Shown here in pieces: positions 17,176 through 26,493 of a stretch of DNA of 59,588 nucleotides. The DNA comes from Nitrospirota bacterium (GTDB lineage: Bacteria; Nitrospirota; Nitrospiria; Nitrospirales; Nitrospiraceae). Under the pieces are notes generated by a model. The model was given only the letters and a program-made list of their open reading frames with translations. It searched no databases and was not told where the DNA came from. The stretch lies in the NCBI GenBank assembly GCA_028876065.1, contig JAGWTI010000009.1:1-59588 (forward strand), written 5' to 3'. A program made the position numbers and the translations under genes. Numbering within the stretch: the stretch's first letter is position 1; the number at the start of each line of letters is the position of its first letter.

Positions 17176-20100
17176 TCGCGTCGCGGCAGAGCGATCACGT
17201 CGCCCGGGGACCGGTCGCTCTGCCTGTCCGCAGCCTCCCCGGCCCGCTGATACGAACCGGAGCGGATCGGGACCCCGTCGCGAAAGACGACATAATTGGA
17301 CGGCAGGGCCGGCACGCGAGGACCGGGCAGGATGATGCCGGCCAGGTTGAGCGGGTCCGCCCCCGACAGTTTGATCTCCGGTCCCCCCGATGCCCCCCCG
17401 GCTCTCCGCAAGGCCCTGAGCGACTCCACCGCCTCCGGCAGCGCGAACTGTTCCCCGACGAACCCGGCCACGAAGCGCCCGCCCCTGATTTCGCCGCGGG
17501 ATTCCATCCGGCGGTATTGCACGAGCAAGTCGCGCCAGGGTTGGCCGAGCGATTCGCGACTCAGGAGATCGCGAAAAACCACCCCGTAGCGGCGCAGGAA
17601 CTGTCTCGCCAGCGGCTCCGCGGCGTCGGCGGCCGGCGGCCGATCGTCGCTCGCCTGCCGTAACAGGGACCAGCGGCCGGCGCTGCGGGCCGGACGTTTC
17701 GCTTTGCCCCGCCCCTCGGCCCTCCGCCGTTTGGGATCCAGCAGCGCCCGCAGGTTGTCGAACCCGTCGGCCGTGACGAGGCCGGCCGCGGCCAGCTCCC
17801 ACAGGCCCCCCTCCACTTCCGTCTGCAGATGGCCCGTGCCCGTCACCAAGTCGGCGAAGAAGCTGGCGCCGCGCGACCGCAAATACCGGTGCAGGTCTTG
17901 CGCGACCGGCCCCAGGTTGGCTATGGCTGCCGGCACGGGCGTCTCCGCGCCGGCGCGCAGCAACCAGCCCGCGTCCTCTCGCGGGAAGACACTGATCGGC
18001 GCGACGCTGGTCGGCATGATGCGTCTGGTGCGCGACGCTTCGTCCATGCCGAGCGTCGGCCCGTCGAGACGAGGATGGGGGCTGAGCCGCCCCCAGACCG
18101 TCGTTCCGCCCAGGCACAGCCGGTCGAGCCAGCCCGGATCGTACTTGGACAGACGGCACGGCAGGAGAAACCGCTCCCAGGCCGAGGCGGCCGCTTCGTA
18201 CCCGGCCAGTTGCCCGATCACTTCCTGCAAGCCTGCCTCGCCGTGCAGGCGGGAACCGGGCGTCACGTGCTGCCATTGGAACAAAAACTTCATGAAGTCC
18301 GCCGCCGTGACCGGCTCGATTTCCTTCCGGAGCATGCCGATCGTCAGACGGTGGATACGCGCCAGCAACCGCCGGTCGCACCACTCCGGCGCTGCCGCGC
18401 CGGAATGGTGAATGATGAATTGTGAATTTTGAACTGGAACAGGCCGGAAGTGCCCGCGGAGGACTTGTCCTGCCGCTTCCAATTGCAGCAGCGCCCCATC
18501 CACGGCCTGTGACGACAGACACAGGGACGTCGCCAGCTCCGCAGCCGTCGTGGGCCCTGTGCTTTCCATCCAGCCTTGCACGACAGTGCGAACCGCCTCC
18601 GCCTGTTCCGGCACCGCGTCGCTCGACTCATGGGGCGCCGAAGGAGCGACGGAGGCATCGGGAAACAGGGCCTCGATGACGGCGAGCCGCTCGACGGCCG
18701 CCCAGCCGGTGACAGCCTGTCCGTCCTGGCCGGACAGGGAGAGGGAACAAGCCCGGCCGGTCTGGATCAAGGGAGGCAGGAAGGAGGCCCATTGGCCGGC
18801 TTGCACTCGGCGCTCGCCGGCCGGCACCCAATACAGCGTCAACAGCGCATCGTGGAGCTCGTCGGCGCTTCGCACCACCGGCCAGGCTTCCTCCTCCACT
18901 TCGGCGATCGCCTCCGCCGAGAGCGAGCCGAGGCCGCCCGAGAGATCCGCCGGCAGGCTGCGGCGCATCTCCACGGCCCTGGCCCGCCGTTCTTCCAGCG
19001 GCGCATCGTCCAGGAAGGCATAGGGATTCGCGTTGAGGATTTCATGGCAGAAGGGCGAGGGAGCCGGCGTGTCCCTGGCCAGGCATCGGACCTCGCCCGA
19101 TTCGATGCGGCGCAGCAGGGCTTCGAGCCCGTCGAGATCCATGGCCTCGGTGAGGCAATCCCGCAAGGTCTCCCCGACCAGCGGATGGTCCGGCACCGCG
19201 CGCGGCCCATGGATGTTCTCCTGGCAGGCGGTGGCATCGGGAAACACGGATGCGAGCAGATCCTCCGCCCTCATCCGCTGGATCTGCGGCGGAACTTTTT
19301 TGCCGCCGGTGAAGCGCGGCAGAGCCAGGGACCGCTGGGCGTTCCAGCGCCAGCGGGTCATGAACATCGGAGCCTGGAGCACGGCCTGAATCAGCACCTC
19401 GCGGACCGATTCGGCGCGGAGGAATCCGAAAACCGATTCGAGGGGGAAACTGTGCCGTTCCCCCAGCGACAACACGATGCCCTCGTCCGTGGCCGCCGCC
19501 TGCAATTCGAAGTCGAACGTGGCGCAGAACCGTTTTCTCAGGGCCAGCCCCCAGGCCCGATTCAACCGACCGCCGAAGGGCGCGTGCAGAACCAATTGCA
19601 TCCCGCCCCCCTCGTCGAAGAATCGCTCCGCCACGATCGTTGCCTGGGTCGGAACGACTCCCAAAGCCTCCCGCCCGGCCAGGACATAGGCGACCGCCTG
19701 CTCCGCGCCCCGCCGGTCGAGGCCACAGTGTTCCTGAAGCCACTTCAAAGCTGACGGCTGAATGCTGATGGCTTCCCTGACCGCCGCGACTTCCGCCGAC
19801 AGTTCCGCCGTACGGGCCGGAGCTTCGCCGCGCCAAAAGGGAATGGTGGGCGGCGCCCCATGGGCATCCTCGACCCGCATCTTTCCGGTTTCGATGCCGC
19901 GAATGCGCCAGGACGTATTGCCCAACAGGATGATGTCCCCGGCAAGGCTTTCGACCGCGAAATCTTCGTCCACCGAGCCGACCACGGTCCCCTCCGGTTC
20001 CGCGATCACCGCATAGTTGGCCGTATCCGCGATCGCGCCGCCGGACGTGATGGCCACGAGGCGGGCGCCGCGCCTGGCTCGTATCCGGCGGTTGATCCGG

Positions 20101-21518
20101 TCGTGGTGCAGGTAGGCGGTGGCTCGTCCTCTGCTCCTGGCCATGCCCTCGGCCAACATGCGCAGGACTGCCTCGAAATCCCGCCGCGACAGATCCCGAT
20201 AGGGAGCGGCCTGCCGACAGAGGGCATAGAGCCCCTCTTCCGTCCATTCCTGCACCGCCACCGCCGCCACCATCTGCTGGGCCAGGATGTCGAGCGGGCC
20301 GGGCGGCACGGTGAGCCGGTCCAACGTTCCGGCCCGGATCGCCCGCATGAGCGCGGCACATTCGATCAGTTCGTCCCTGGTCGTGGCGAAGAGCCGCCCC
20401 TTGGGCATGGCGCCGACCCAGTGGCCGGACCGGCCGACCCGTTGCAAAGCGACCGCGATCGAGCGGGGCGACCCGATCTGGCAGACCAAATCCACCGTGC
20501 CGATATCGATGCCCAGTTCCAACGAGGCGGTCGCGACGACCACGCGCGTCTCCCCTCGTTTGAGCCGCTCCTCCGCCGAGAGCCGGATATGCCGCGACAA
20601 GCTCCCGTGGTGCGCCGCCACCGCCTGCTCGCCCAGCTCTTCGCGCAGCCGTTCCTCCAGATGATGCGCCACCCGCTCGACCAGTCTCCTGGTGTTGACG
20701 AACACCAGGGTGGAGCGGTGCGCGCGGACCAGCTCGGCCACGCGATCGTACAGATCGCTCCAGATCGCGTTGGTCGCCACCGCGCCCAGTTCGTCCTTGG
20801 GCACGTCCACCGCCAGGTCCATCCGGCGGCGATGGCCGACGTCGACGATCGCGGGAGGGGGCCCATCGCCCGCCAAAAACGAGGCCACGGCCTCGATGGG
20901 CCGTTGCGTGGCCGAGAGGCCGATGCGCACCGGCTTCACCGTCGCCACCGCATCCAGCCTGGCCAGGGACAGGGCCAGATGGGCCCCGCGTTTGTTCGGC
21001 GCAACCGCATGAATCTCGTCTACGATCACCGTCCGCACATCCCGCAAGATCTGGCGGCTCTTCTGGGACGTCAGGAGCAGATAGAGGGACTCGGGCGTGG
21101 TGATCAGGATGTGCGGCGGCCGGCGCAGCATCTGCAGCCGGTCCCAGGCCGGCGTATCGCCGGTGCGGACCGAGACGCGGAGCTCCGGCATCAGGAGGCC
21201 GGCGGCCAGCGCCGCGTCGGCGATTTCCGCCAGCGGCTCCTGGAGATTTTTCTGGATGTCGTTGCCGAGCGCCTTGAGGGGCGACACGTAGAGGACTTGC
21301 GTCCGGTCTGTCAGCTCGCCGCCCAGGGCCTGTTTGAACAAGGTATCAAGGCAGGCGAGGAAGGCCGCCAGCGTTTTCCCGGAGCCGGTGGGCGCCGCGA
21401 TCAGGACCGGCGAGCCGGACACAATGACCGGCCAACTCTTGGCTTGGACCTCGGTGGGGGCTCCAAACCGGCTTCGAAACCAGTCGGCAATGACGGGATG
21501 AAAGGGCGTGAGCGGCAT
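17172..21518 (-). CDS. lhr: Lhr-type large ATP-dependent helicase
   Basis: A 1448-residue superfamily 2 helicase. Q-motif region and Walker A APTGSGKT near residue 42, DEIH box VDEIHAVAPNKRGAH near 167, SAT motif LSATQRP near 200, and motif VI ALQRVGRSGHW. A long C-terminal region typical of bacterial Lhr follows (LVLHAPFGGRLNRAWGLALR, LESVFGFLR and CDRRLLARIHR with the C-terminal winged-helix segment). Lhr is a 3'-5' DNA/DNA-RNA helicase linked to DNA repair. Two stretches are written by heptad repeats: residues near 1030 (NSQFIIHHS) and near 585 (AISIQPSAL). The frame is intact throughout. Confidence 0.9.
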   Translation of the reverse strand: MPLTPFHPVIADWFRSRFGAPTEVQAKSWPVIVSGSPVLIAAPTGSGKTLAAFLACLDTLFKQALGGELTDRTQVLYVSPLKALGNDIQKNLQEPLAEIADAALAAGLLMPELRVSVRTGDTPAWDRLQMLRRPPHILITTPESLYLLLTSQKSRQILRDVRTVIVDEIHAVAPNKRGAHLALSLARLDAVATVKPVRIGLSATQRPIEAVASFLAGDGPPPAIVDVGHRRRMDLAVDVPKDELGAVATNAIWSDLYDRVAELVRAHRSTLVFVNTRRLVERVAHHLEERLREELGEQAVAAHHGSLSRHIRLSAEERLKRGETRVVVATASLELGIDIGTVDLVCQIGSPRSIAVALQRVGRSGHWVGAMPKGRLFATTRDELIECAALMRAIRAGTLDRLTVPPGPLDILAQQMVAAVAVQEWTEEGLYALCRQAAPYRDLSRRDFEAVLRMLAEGMARSRGRATAYLHHDRINRRIRARRGARLVAITSGGAIADTANYAVIAEPEGTVVGSVDEDFAVESLAGDIILLGNTSWRIRGIETGKMRVEDAHGAPPTIPFWRGEAPARTAELSAEVAAVREAISIQPSALKWLQEHCGLDRRGAEQAVAYVLAGREALGVVPTQATIVAERFFDEGGGMQLVLHAPFGGRLNRAWGLALRKRFCATFDFELQAAATDEGIVLSLGERHSFPLESVFGFLRAESVREVLIQAVLQAPMFMTRWRWNAQRSLALPRFTGGKKVPPQIQRMRAEDLLASVFPDATACQENIHGPRAVPDHPLVGETLRDCLTEAMDLDGLEALLRRIESGEVRCLARDTPAPSPFCHEILNANPYAFLDDAPLEERRARAVEMRRSLPADLSGGLGSLSAEAIAEVEEEAWPVVRSADELHDALLTLYWVPAGERRVQAGQWASFLPPLIQTGRACSLSLSGQDGQAVTGWAAVERLAVIEALFPDASVAPSAPHESSDAVPEQAEAVRTVVQGWMESTGPTTAAELATSLCLSSQAVDGALLQLEAAGQVLRGHFRPVPVQNSQFIIHHSGAAAPEWCDRRLLARIHRLTIGMLRKEIEPVTAADFMKFLFQWQHVTPGSRLHGEAGLQEVIGQLAGYEAAASAWERFLLPCRLSKYDPGWLDRLCLGGTTVWGRLSPHPRLDGPTLGMDEASRTRRIMPTSVAPISVFPREDAGWLLRAGAETPVPAAIANLGPVAQDLHRYLRSRGASFFADLVTGTGHLQTEVEGGLWELAAAGLVTADGFDNLRALLDPKRRRAEGRGKAKRPARSAGRWSLLRQASDDRPPAADAAEPLARQFLRRYGVVFRDLLSRESLGQPWRDLLVQYRRMESRGEIRGGRFVAGFVGEQFALPEAVESLRALRRAGGASGGPEIKLSGADPLNLAGIILPGPRVPALPSNYVVFRDGVPIRSGSYQRAGEAADRQSDRSPGDVIALPRRD
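18407..18434. repeat. Heptad repeat inside the Lhr-type helicase gene
   Basis: Four consecutive 7-mers GGTGAAT, GATGAAT, TGTGAAT and TTTGAAC lie in the coding sequence. On the minus strand they encode part of VQNSQFIIHHSG in a linker before the conserved CDRRLLARIHR. The reading frame is preserved. A second set, GCTGACG, GCTGAAT, GCTGATG, is at 19750-19770 in the same gene. Confidence 0.8.
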
Positions 21519-21600
21519 AGGACCTGAATTTTACCATGTGTGGCGCGATGGCAACAGCCGGCCGATCGGGTACAATGGCCGTCGCTCCCGCTGAAGCAGC

Positions 21601-22431
21601 ATGACCATCATGGACCAGCCAGCCCCCATCGTGATCCTCGGCGCCGGGTACACCGGCTTGGTCGTCCATGCCCTCGGCACCGCCCGAGGGCTGACCGTCC
21701 TGGCCGGCAGCCGGGCCCCGGACCAGCATCTGGCAACGATACCCATCGCGCAGCGGTTGCGCTTCGACTTGGCGCAGCCAACCACCTGGGCGAACATTCC
21801 GGATCGGGCCCGGCTCATCTGGTGCTTTCCGGCAACCCCCGAAGCCCTCGTCCGTGGCTTTGCCGAGCAGGTCGCCCCACGGATCGCCAAGCTGGTGGTG
21901 TTGGGCAGCACCAGCGCCTACGACCAGGCTGCGTGGCACCAAGAAGGAGCGGCCGCGCCGCTGATCGACGAAGACTCGCCTCTCGACATGACGCTCCCCC
22001 GTGTGCGCGGGGAGGAATATCTGCGGTTTCATGGCCGCGCCCTCATCCTTCGCAGCGCCGGCATCTACGGACCGGGCCGCCACGTCTTGGATTGGATCAG
22101 ACAGGGACGAGTCGCGGCTTCCGCCCGCTACGTGAACCTCGTCCATGTCGAAGACCTGGCCGGAATCTGTTTGGAGGCCCTGGATCGAGGCAGAGACGGC
22201 TCCGTCTACAACGTCAGCGACGGCCGGCCCAGACAATGGGCCGAGATCGTCCGGACCGCGCGCGACCGTTGGGGCGTGGCACCGCCGGACGGGCAAGCGC
22301 GTGGCCAGACGACCGGACCGGGCAAGCGCCTGTCCATCGCCAAGCTGCAGCGGGACCTCGGCTATACGTTTCGCCATCCGGATCTGTACGACGCGCTGGC
22401 CGCCATCGAGGCAACGATGAATGCACAATGA
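21601..22431 (+). CDS. NAD(P)-dependent epimerase/dehydratase-like protein
   Basis: A 276-residue Rossmann-fold protein of the atypical extended SDR group. The N-terminus VILGAGYTGL is a GxGxxG nucleotide site, the middle has VVLGSTSAYD and ILRSAGIYGPGRH, and VNLVHVEDLAG is typical of epimerases. The full YxxxK dyad is not clear, so the activity is uncertain. Its C-terminal codons (TMNAQ) and stop come from a heptad array. It converges on the CPBP protease gene. Confidence 0.75.
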   Translation: MTIMDQPAPIVILGAGYTGLVVHALGTARGLTVLAGSRAPDQHLATIPIAQRLRFDLAQPTTWANIPDRARLIWCFPATPEALVRGFAEQVAPRIAKLVVLGSTSAYDQAAWHQEGAAAPLIDEDSPLDMTLPRVRGEEYLRFHGRALILRSAGIYGPGRHVLDWIRQGRVAASARYVNLVHVEDLAGICLEALDRGRDGSVYNVSDGRPRQWAEIVRTARDRWGVAPPDGQARGQTTGPGKRLSIAKLQRDLGYTFRHPDLYDALAAIEATMNAQ

Positions 22432-22532
22432 TGAGCGATAAATAGCCATCCGGCGCAGACGCGCCGCGGTCCGTATTGCAACCTCCCTTCCTCACGTTCA
22501 TCGTTCATCGTTCCGCATTCATCATTCAGCAT
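22414..22532. repeat. Heptad-phased repeats between two convergent genes
   Basis: ACGATGA, ATGCACA, ATGATGA, GCGATAA at 22414-22441 contain the epimerase stop. TCATCGT, TCATCGT, TCCGCAT, TCATCAT, TCAGCAT at 22498-22532 end three bases before the CPBP stop. The two sets have roughly opposite polarity, so they could pair. No other feature was seen in the gap. Confidence 0.75.
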
Positions 22533-22535
22533 TGG

Positions 22536-24035
22536 TTAGCGAAGCAGCGCCATCACCGTCGCACAAACCAGCAAGTTGTTCAGCATGTGGGCCGCCATGC
22601 CCGGCAAGAGGCTGCCGGTCTTCTCATAGGCCCAAGCCCAGAGCATCCCGCTCCAAAACACGCTGATCGTGCCCAGCAGGCCATAGCCGTGCGCCAAGGC
22701 AAAGATCCCCGCGCTGATCGCCCCAGCCGTGCCCCATCCATACTTGCGCCTGAGCGTGGCGAAGAGCAGACCCCGAAACACCAGTTCCTCGAACAGCGGG
22801 GCGAACACCACATATTCGACGAGGCTGACCGCCAGCAGAAGTCCGGAGCCCCAGACCAAGTCCCCGTCGAACCATTCGGTCCAATGGCTGGACAAGTCCC
22901 AGGCTTCCGCTATCCGCCCCAACCCCCATTCGCCCAACAAGGCCGCCGCGAGTAAGGCCATCAGCATCTGCCCCAACCGGCCCCAGGCTCCCGGCAAGGG
23001 ACGGAGTCCCAGGCCTTGCAACCATCCGACCCCCGACGGGCCCAATAGATAGCGTTGCGCCAGGAGCAGCAGCGGCAGATTCGTGAGGGGGATGGCGAGC
23101 GCGCGCACCGGCAAGCTGTCGGTCTCCATCGACAACAAGGCCACGGTCACCAGCGCGCTGAGCGCGCCTCCCCTGATCAAGACCACCGTGCCAAGACGTC
23201 CGCGCCAGAGAGGCGGAACCGGCGCCGCGCCCACGCGCAGCTTCCGAGGGTCGGCCCTGGATTTGACGATGGCACCCAGCACGAACAGGCCGGCCGCCAT
23301 GCAGAACAACTGCAGGCCCGCCAACACACGGGCCCGTTGCACGAGCGGCTCGGTTCGGCTGATCTGCGCGTCCTTGGTCGCCGAGCGAAGGGATCGATCG
23401 CCGGCCTTGGCCGCCATCTGGATGGCCATCCGGTCGTAGAACCAATCGGTCGGCAGTTGCTCCGCCAATGAGGCCTGCAGCGCGAGTTCCTCCTCCCGCC
23501 CGATTCGAGGCTCCAGGTAGGCGGCGCTCAGCAACCGGGCATAGAGCGGGAAGGGGACCTGCTCGTGAGCCCAGGCCTGGACCGAGGCGCGTACTCGGTC
23601 GATCTTGCCTGCTTCGCCTTCCAGGATGGCCAGGCGCAATTTGACCTGCGGGTCCGGAAACGAGTCGGCCAGTTCCTCATACCAGACGACGGCCAGCGGC
23701 AACGTCTCCGCGCTGTCGCTCATCGTCAGCGCAAAGAGCCATTGCTCCCAATCAGGCGCCTGGGCGAAGACCTCCTCCAGATCCATCGAGCGGCCGACCA
23801 TCAAGGCCAGCGCGCGCGCCGGCTCATCCACCCGGCTGAGGTGGGGCACGGTCAGTTGCAACCAGACAAATAGGAGAACCGATCCCAGAAGGATGAGGGC
23901 GGAGAGACTGGTCAGGAACGGAGAAAAGTGCGGGTCCTGCGGCCCGGCGGCAGGCGGAGAGTCAGGCTGGTTCGGCGGCACGGACACGAGCGGCTCTGCG
24001 TCGCCCTGTCCGGAAGACGCGGTCCTCTGCCCCAT
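22536..24035 (-). CDS. CPBP family intramembrane metalloprotease
   Basis: A 499-residue protein. One membrane helix near residue 35 is followed by a long soluble helical region (about 60-230) and then seven or so membrane helices. The C-terminal CPBP (Abi/Rce1) core has EELVFRGLL with the EExxxR motif near residue 420, LAHGYGLLG with the second-motif His, and MAAHMLNN. Homologues cleave CaaX-like peptides or protect against bacteriocins; the target here is unknown. The extra N-terminal soluble domain is unusual. ATG at 24035 is preferred because the residues before it are Pro-rich and unconserved. Confidence 0.82.
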   Translation of the reverse strand: MGQRTASSGQGDAEPLVSVPPNQPDSPPAAGPQDPHFSPFLTSLSALILLGSVLLFVWLQLTVPHLSRVDEPARALALMVGRSMDLEEVFAQAPDWEQWLFALTMSDSAETLPLAVVWYEELADSFPDPQVKLRLAILEGEAGKIDRVRASVQAWAHEQVPFPLYARLLSAAYLEPRIGREEELALQASLAEQLPTDWFYDRMAIQMAAKAGDRSLRSATKDAQISRTEPLVQRARVLAGLQLFCMAAGLFVLGAIVKSRADPRKLRVGAAPVPPLWRGRLGTVVLIRGGALSALVTVALLSMETDSLPVRALAIPLTNLPLLLLAQRYLLGPSGVGWLQGLGLRPLPGAWGRLGQMLMALLAAALLGEWGLGRIAEAWDLSSHWTEWFDGDLVWGSGLLLAVSLVEYVVFAPLFEELVFRGLLFATLRRKYGWGTAGAISAGIFALAHGYGLLGTISVFWSGMLWAWAYEKTGSLLPGMAAHMLNNLLVCATVMALLR

Positions 24036-24139
24036 GTCCGTGAGATCGCTCACCCAGACTCCTGCTGGGACGGCAGTATAGCACGGAGTCCGGACGGGAG
24101 GGGGCCGCTCGGTCACGACGCGCCGATGCCGGCGCGGAG

Positions 24140-26257
24140 TTAGGCCTCGTCAAGAATGCGGCGGACTTTGACGGCCAGTTCTTCGATCGTGAACGGTTTG
24201 GGAATGCACACAGGGGCCGTTCCCTCCAGCCCGTGGCTGGCCAGAATCTCGCCGCTGTACCCGGAGACATAGATGGTTTTGATCCCCGGTCTGGCCAGGG
24301 TCAGCCGTTGGGACAGTTGCCGCCCGTTCATCTCCGGCATCACCACGTCGGTCAGCAGCAGGTGAATGTGCCCCGGATGCCGCTCGGCCAGCAGGAGGGC
24401 GTTCTCGGGAGACCCGGATTCCAACACCTGATACCCCTGCTCGGTGAGGGTCTCCTGGATCAGCAGGCGCACATCCCGGTCGTCATCCACCACCAGGATC
24501 GTCTCGTCGCCCCGCGGCATGACGTTCGAAATCGCCGCCCTCTCCGATTCCACCGCGGCCTGCTGGAACGGCAGCGCGATCGTGAAGGTCGTGCCCTGCC
24601 CCGGCCGGCTCGCCACCTCGATCGTGCCGCCGCTCTGCTCCACGATCTTCTGGACCGTGGCCAGGCCGAGACCGGTGCCATGCCCCGGATCTTTGGTGGT
24701 GAAGAACGGTTCGAAGCATTGCGCGCACAAGGCCGGGTCCATCCCCTCTCCCGTGTCGGACATGTCCAGCCGCACCGTGGGCTTGACGCCCAGGCCGGCC
24801 AGTCCCTGGTCAACACCGGGGTCGCCGAGCGACCCGGCCACCCTGGTGGCCAGGGTGAGCGTGCCGCCCTTGGGCATGGCATCCCGCGCGTTCATGGCCA
24901 GGTTGGTGATCGCCTGTGGGAATTGGCCGGGATCCACCAGAACCGGGCAGGCGGTCGGAGCCAATGTCGTTTCGACGCGGATCGCCGGCCCCACCAGCTC
25001 CTGAACGATGGCGACCTGATCGGCCACGAGCTGATTCAGATCCACGCGCCGGAGCTGCATCGGCTGCTTCCGGCTGAACATGAGCAGTTGTCGCGTGAGC
25101 ACCTCGCCCCGCTCCGACGCTTTCTTGATCGCGGTCAGCCGTTTGAACAGCGGATCGCCTTCGTCCCGCCCCCTGAGCAACATCTGGCTGGACCCCTGAA
25201 TGACCTGCAGCAGTTGGTTGAAGTCGTGGGCCACTTCCGCCGCCAGGCGGCCCAGCGCTTCCATTTTTTGCTTCTGGCGAAGCTCGGCCTCCTTCTGACG
25301 GGCCAACGCATCCATCCGTTTGCGTTCCGAAAGATCGCGGAGGATCGCGCCGAAATACATCTCGCGCTCGCCCCTCCAGGCCACCAGCGACAGCTCGACG
25401 GGGAATTCGGTCCCGTCCCGCTTGCGTCCCTCATATTCAAGGGGCTTCCCGACGATGTCGCTCTGTCCGGTCCGGACGAAACGCTCGAGCCCCTCGCTAT
25501 GGGCGGCTCGATGCCGTTCCGGCATCAACAGGCCGACCGGCCGGCCCAACAGCTCCTGCTCGCCGTATCCGAAGAGGGACTGCGCCGCCTTGTTCCACCA
25601 GATCAAACATCCCCGACTGTCCGCCTGGATGATGGGGTCGCGGGCGGATTCAACCAGGGCTCGAAACGAGCGGCCCGATTCCTGGACGAGCTGCGTCGTC
25701 TTCCGATGCAGCCGGCGGACCGTGTCCGCCGACACGCCGTAAAACACGGCCATGATCAGCAGCATCGGCAGTTCCAGCAGTTCGCTGACGGACAAGGTTC
25801 TGACTTGCGAAGGGCCCAGATAGAGCAAGGCCGCGTACCCCGCACAAAGCATCACGGAGAGGCCGATCGCCTGGTGCAGCGTGGGGGCCGAAGCCGCGAC
25901 CAGGATGATGAGGAAGAACGTGACGTGGAAGCCGGAGGCGGCGTTGGGCGAGAAGTAAATCAGGCTGCTGGTCACCGTCGTATCGACCATGACCAGGGCG
26001 CCGACGAACCAGTTGGACTCCCAGATCCTGCCCGGGAAGACCATCACGCCCGCCACCAACAGCAGCAGGCCCAACACCACCCATTCCTTCAGGTCGTAGA
26101 GGCCGTGCGTCTCCGGGCTGAACAACAGGTGGTAGGACAGGACGATCGCGACGAGAATCTGGAGCAGCAGGAGCTCGGCCCGGCGGCCCGGGCCAGGAGC
26201 CGGCGGTCTCGGAGGAAAGGCCGGAGGACCGTCCTGTGGGGAAGCTTCACCGCTCAT
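24140..26257 (-). CDS. Membrane PAS hybrid histidine kinase with receiver
   Basis: A 705-residue kinase. Six membrane helices fill about residues 25-210, then a PAS domain (about 225-330), HisKA with VAHDFNQLLQVI (His about 350), HATPase (NLAMNARDAM, DTGEGMD, GTGLGLATVQKIV) and a C-terminal receiver with LVVDDDRDV and LLLTDVVMPEMNG. The membrane part has no large periplasmic loop, so it may sense membrane state or a hydrophobic ligand. HDFN is followed by Gln where the two sister hybrid kinases of this window have Asn. No response regulator gene is adjacent. Confidence 0.88.
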   Translation of the reverse strand: MSGEASPQDGPPAFPPRPPAPGPGRRAELLLLQILVAIVLSYHLLFSPETHGLYDLKEWVVLGLLLLVAGVMVFPGRIWESNWFVGALVMVDTTVTSSLIYFSPNAASGFHVTFFLIILVAASAPTLHQAIGLSVMLCAGYAALLYLGPSQVRTLSVSELLELPMLLIMAVFYGVSADTVRRLHRKTTQLVQESGRSFRALVESARDPIIQADSRGCLIWWNKAAQSLFGYGEQELLGRPVGLLMPERHRAAHSEGLERFVRTGQSDIVGKPLEYEGRKRDGTEFPVELSLVAWRGEREMYFGAILRDLSERKRMDALARQKEAELRQKQKMEALGRLAAEVAHDFNQLLQVIQGSSQMLLRGRDEGDPLFKRLTAIKKASERGEVLTRQLLMFSRKQPMQLRRVDLNQLVADQVAIVQELVGPAIRVETTLAPTACPVLVDPGQFPQAITNLAMNARDAMPKGGTLTLATRVAGSLGDPGVDQGLAGLGVKPTVRLDMSDTGEGMDPALCAQCFEPFFTTKDPGHGTGLGLATVQKIVEQSGGTIEVASRPGQGTTFTIALPFQQAAVESERAAISNVMPRGDETILVVDDDRDVRLLIQETLTEQGYQVLESGSPENALLLAERHPGHIHLLLTDVVMPEMNGRQLSQRLTLARPGIKTIYVSGYSGEILASHGLEGTAPVCIPKPFTIEELAVKVRRILDEA

Positions 26258-26493
26258 GTTCGCTCCCGCTCGACGGGGTGTCGGCTCTGCGCGCCCCGCT
26301 CGGCTAACCTAGTGCGCCCCCCTCAAGCTGTCAAGCCACCCGACGCTCTCCGACAGCCAGGGGAGAGGGCCTGTGGCGGAACCAGAGGGGTTTCGCTATA
26401 CTAGCCGGCGCAAGAGACCGTCTGCGGATCGCGCCGAACCAACACGCGAAGGCTTCCGTGACCCACGCGACCTCCCAACCGTGCGGGGAGTTC

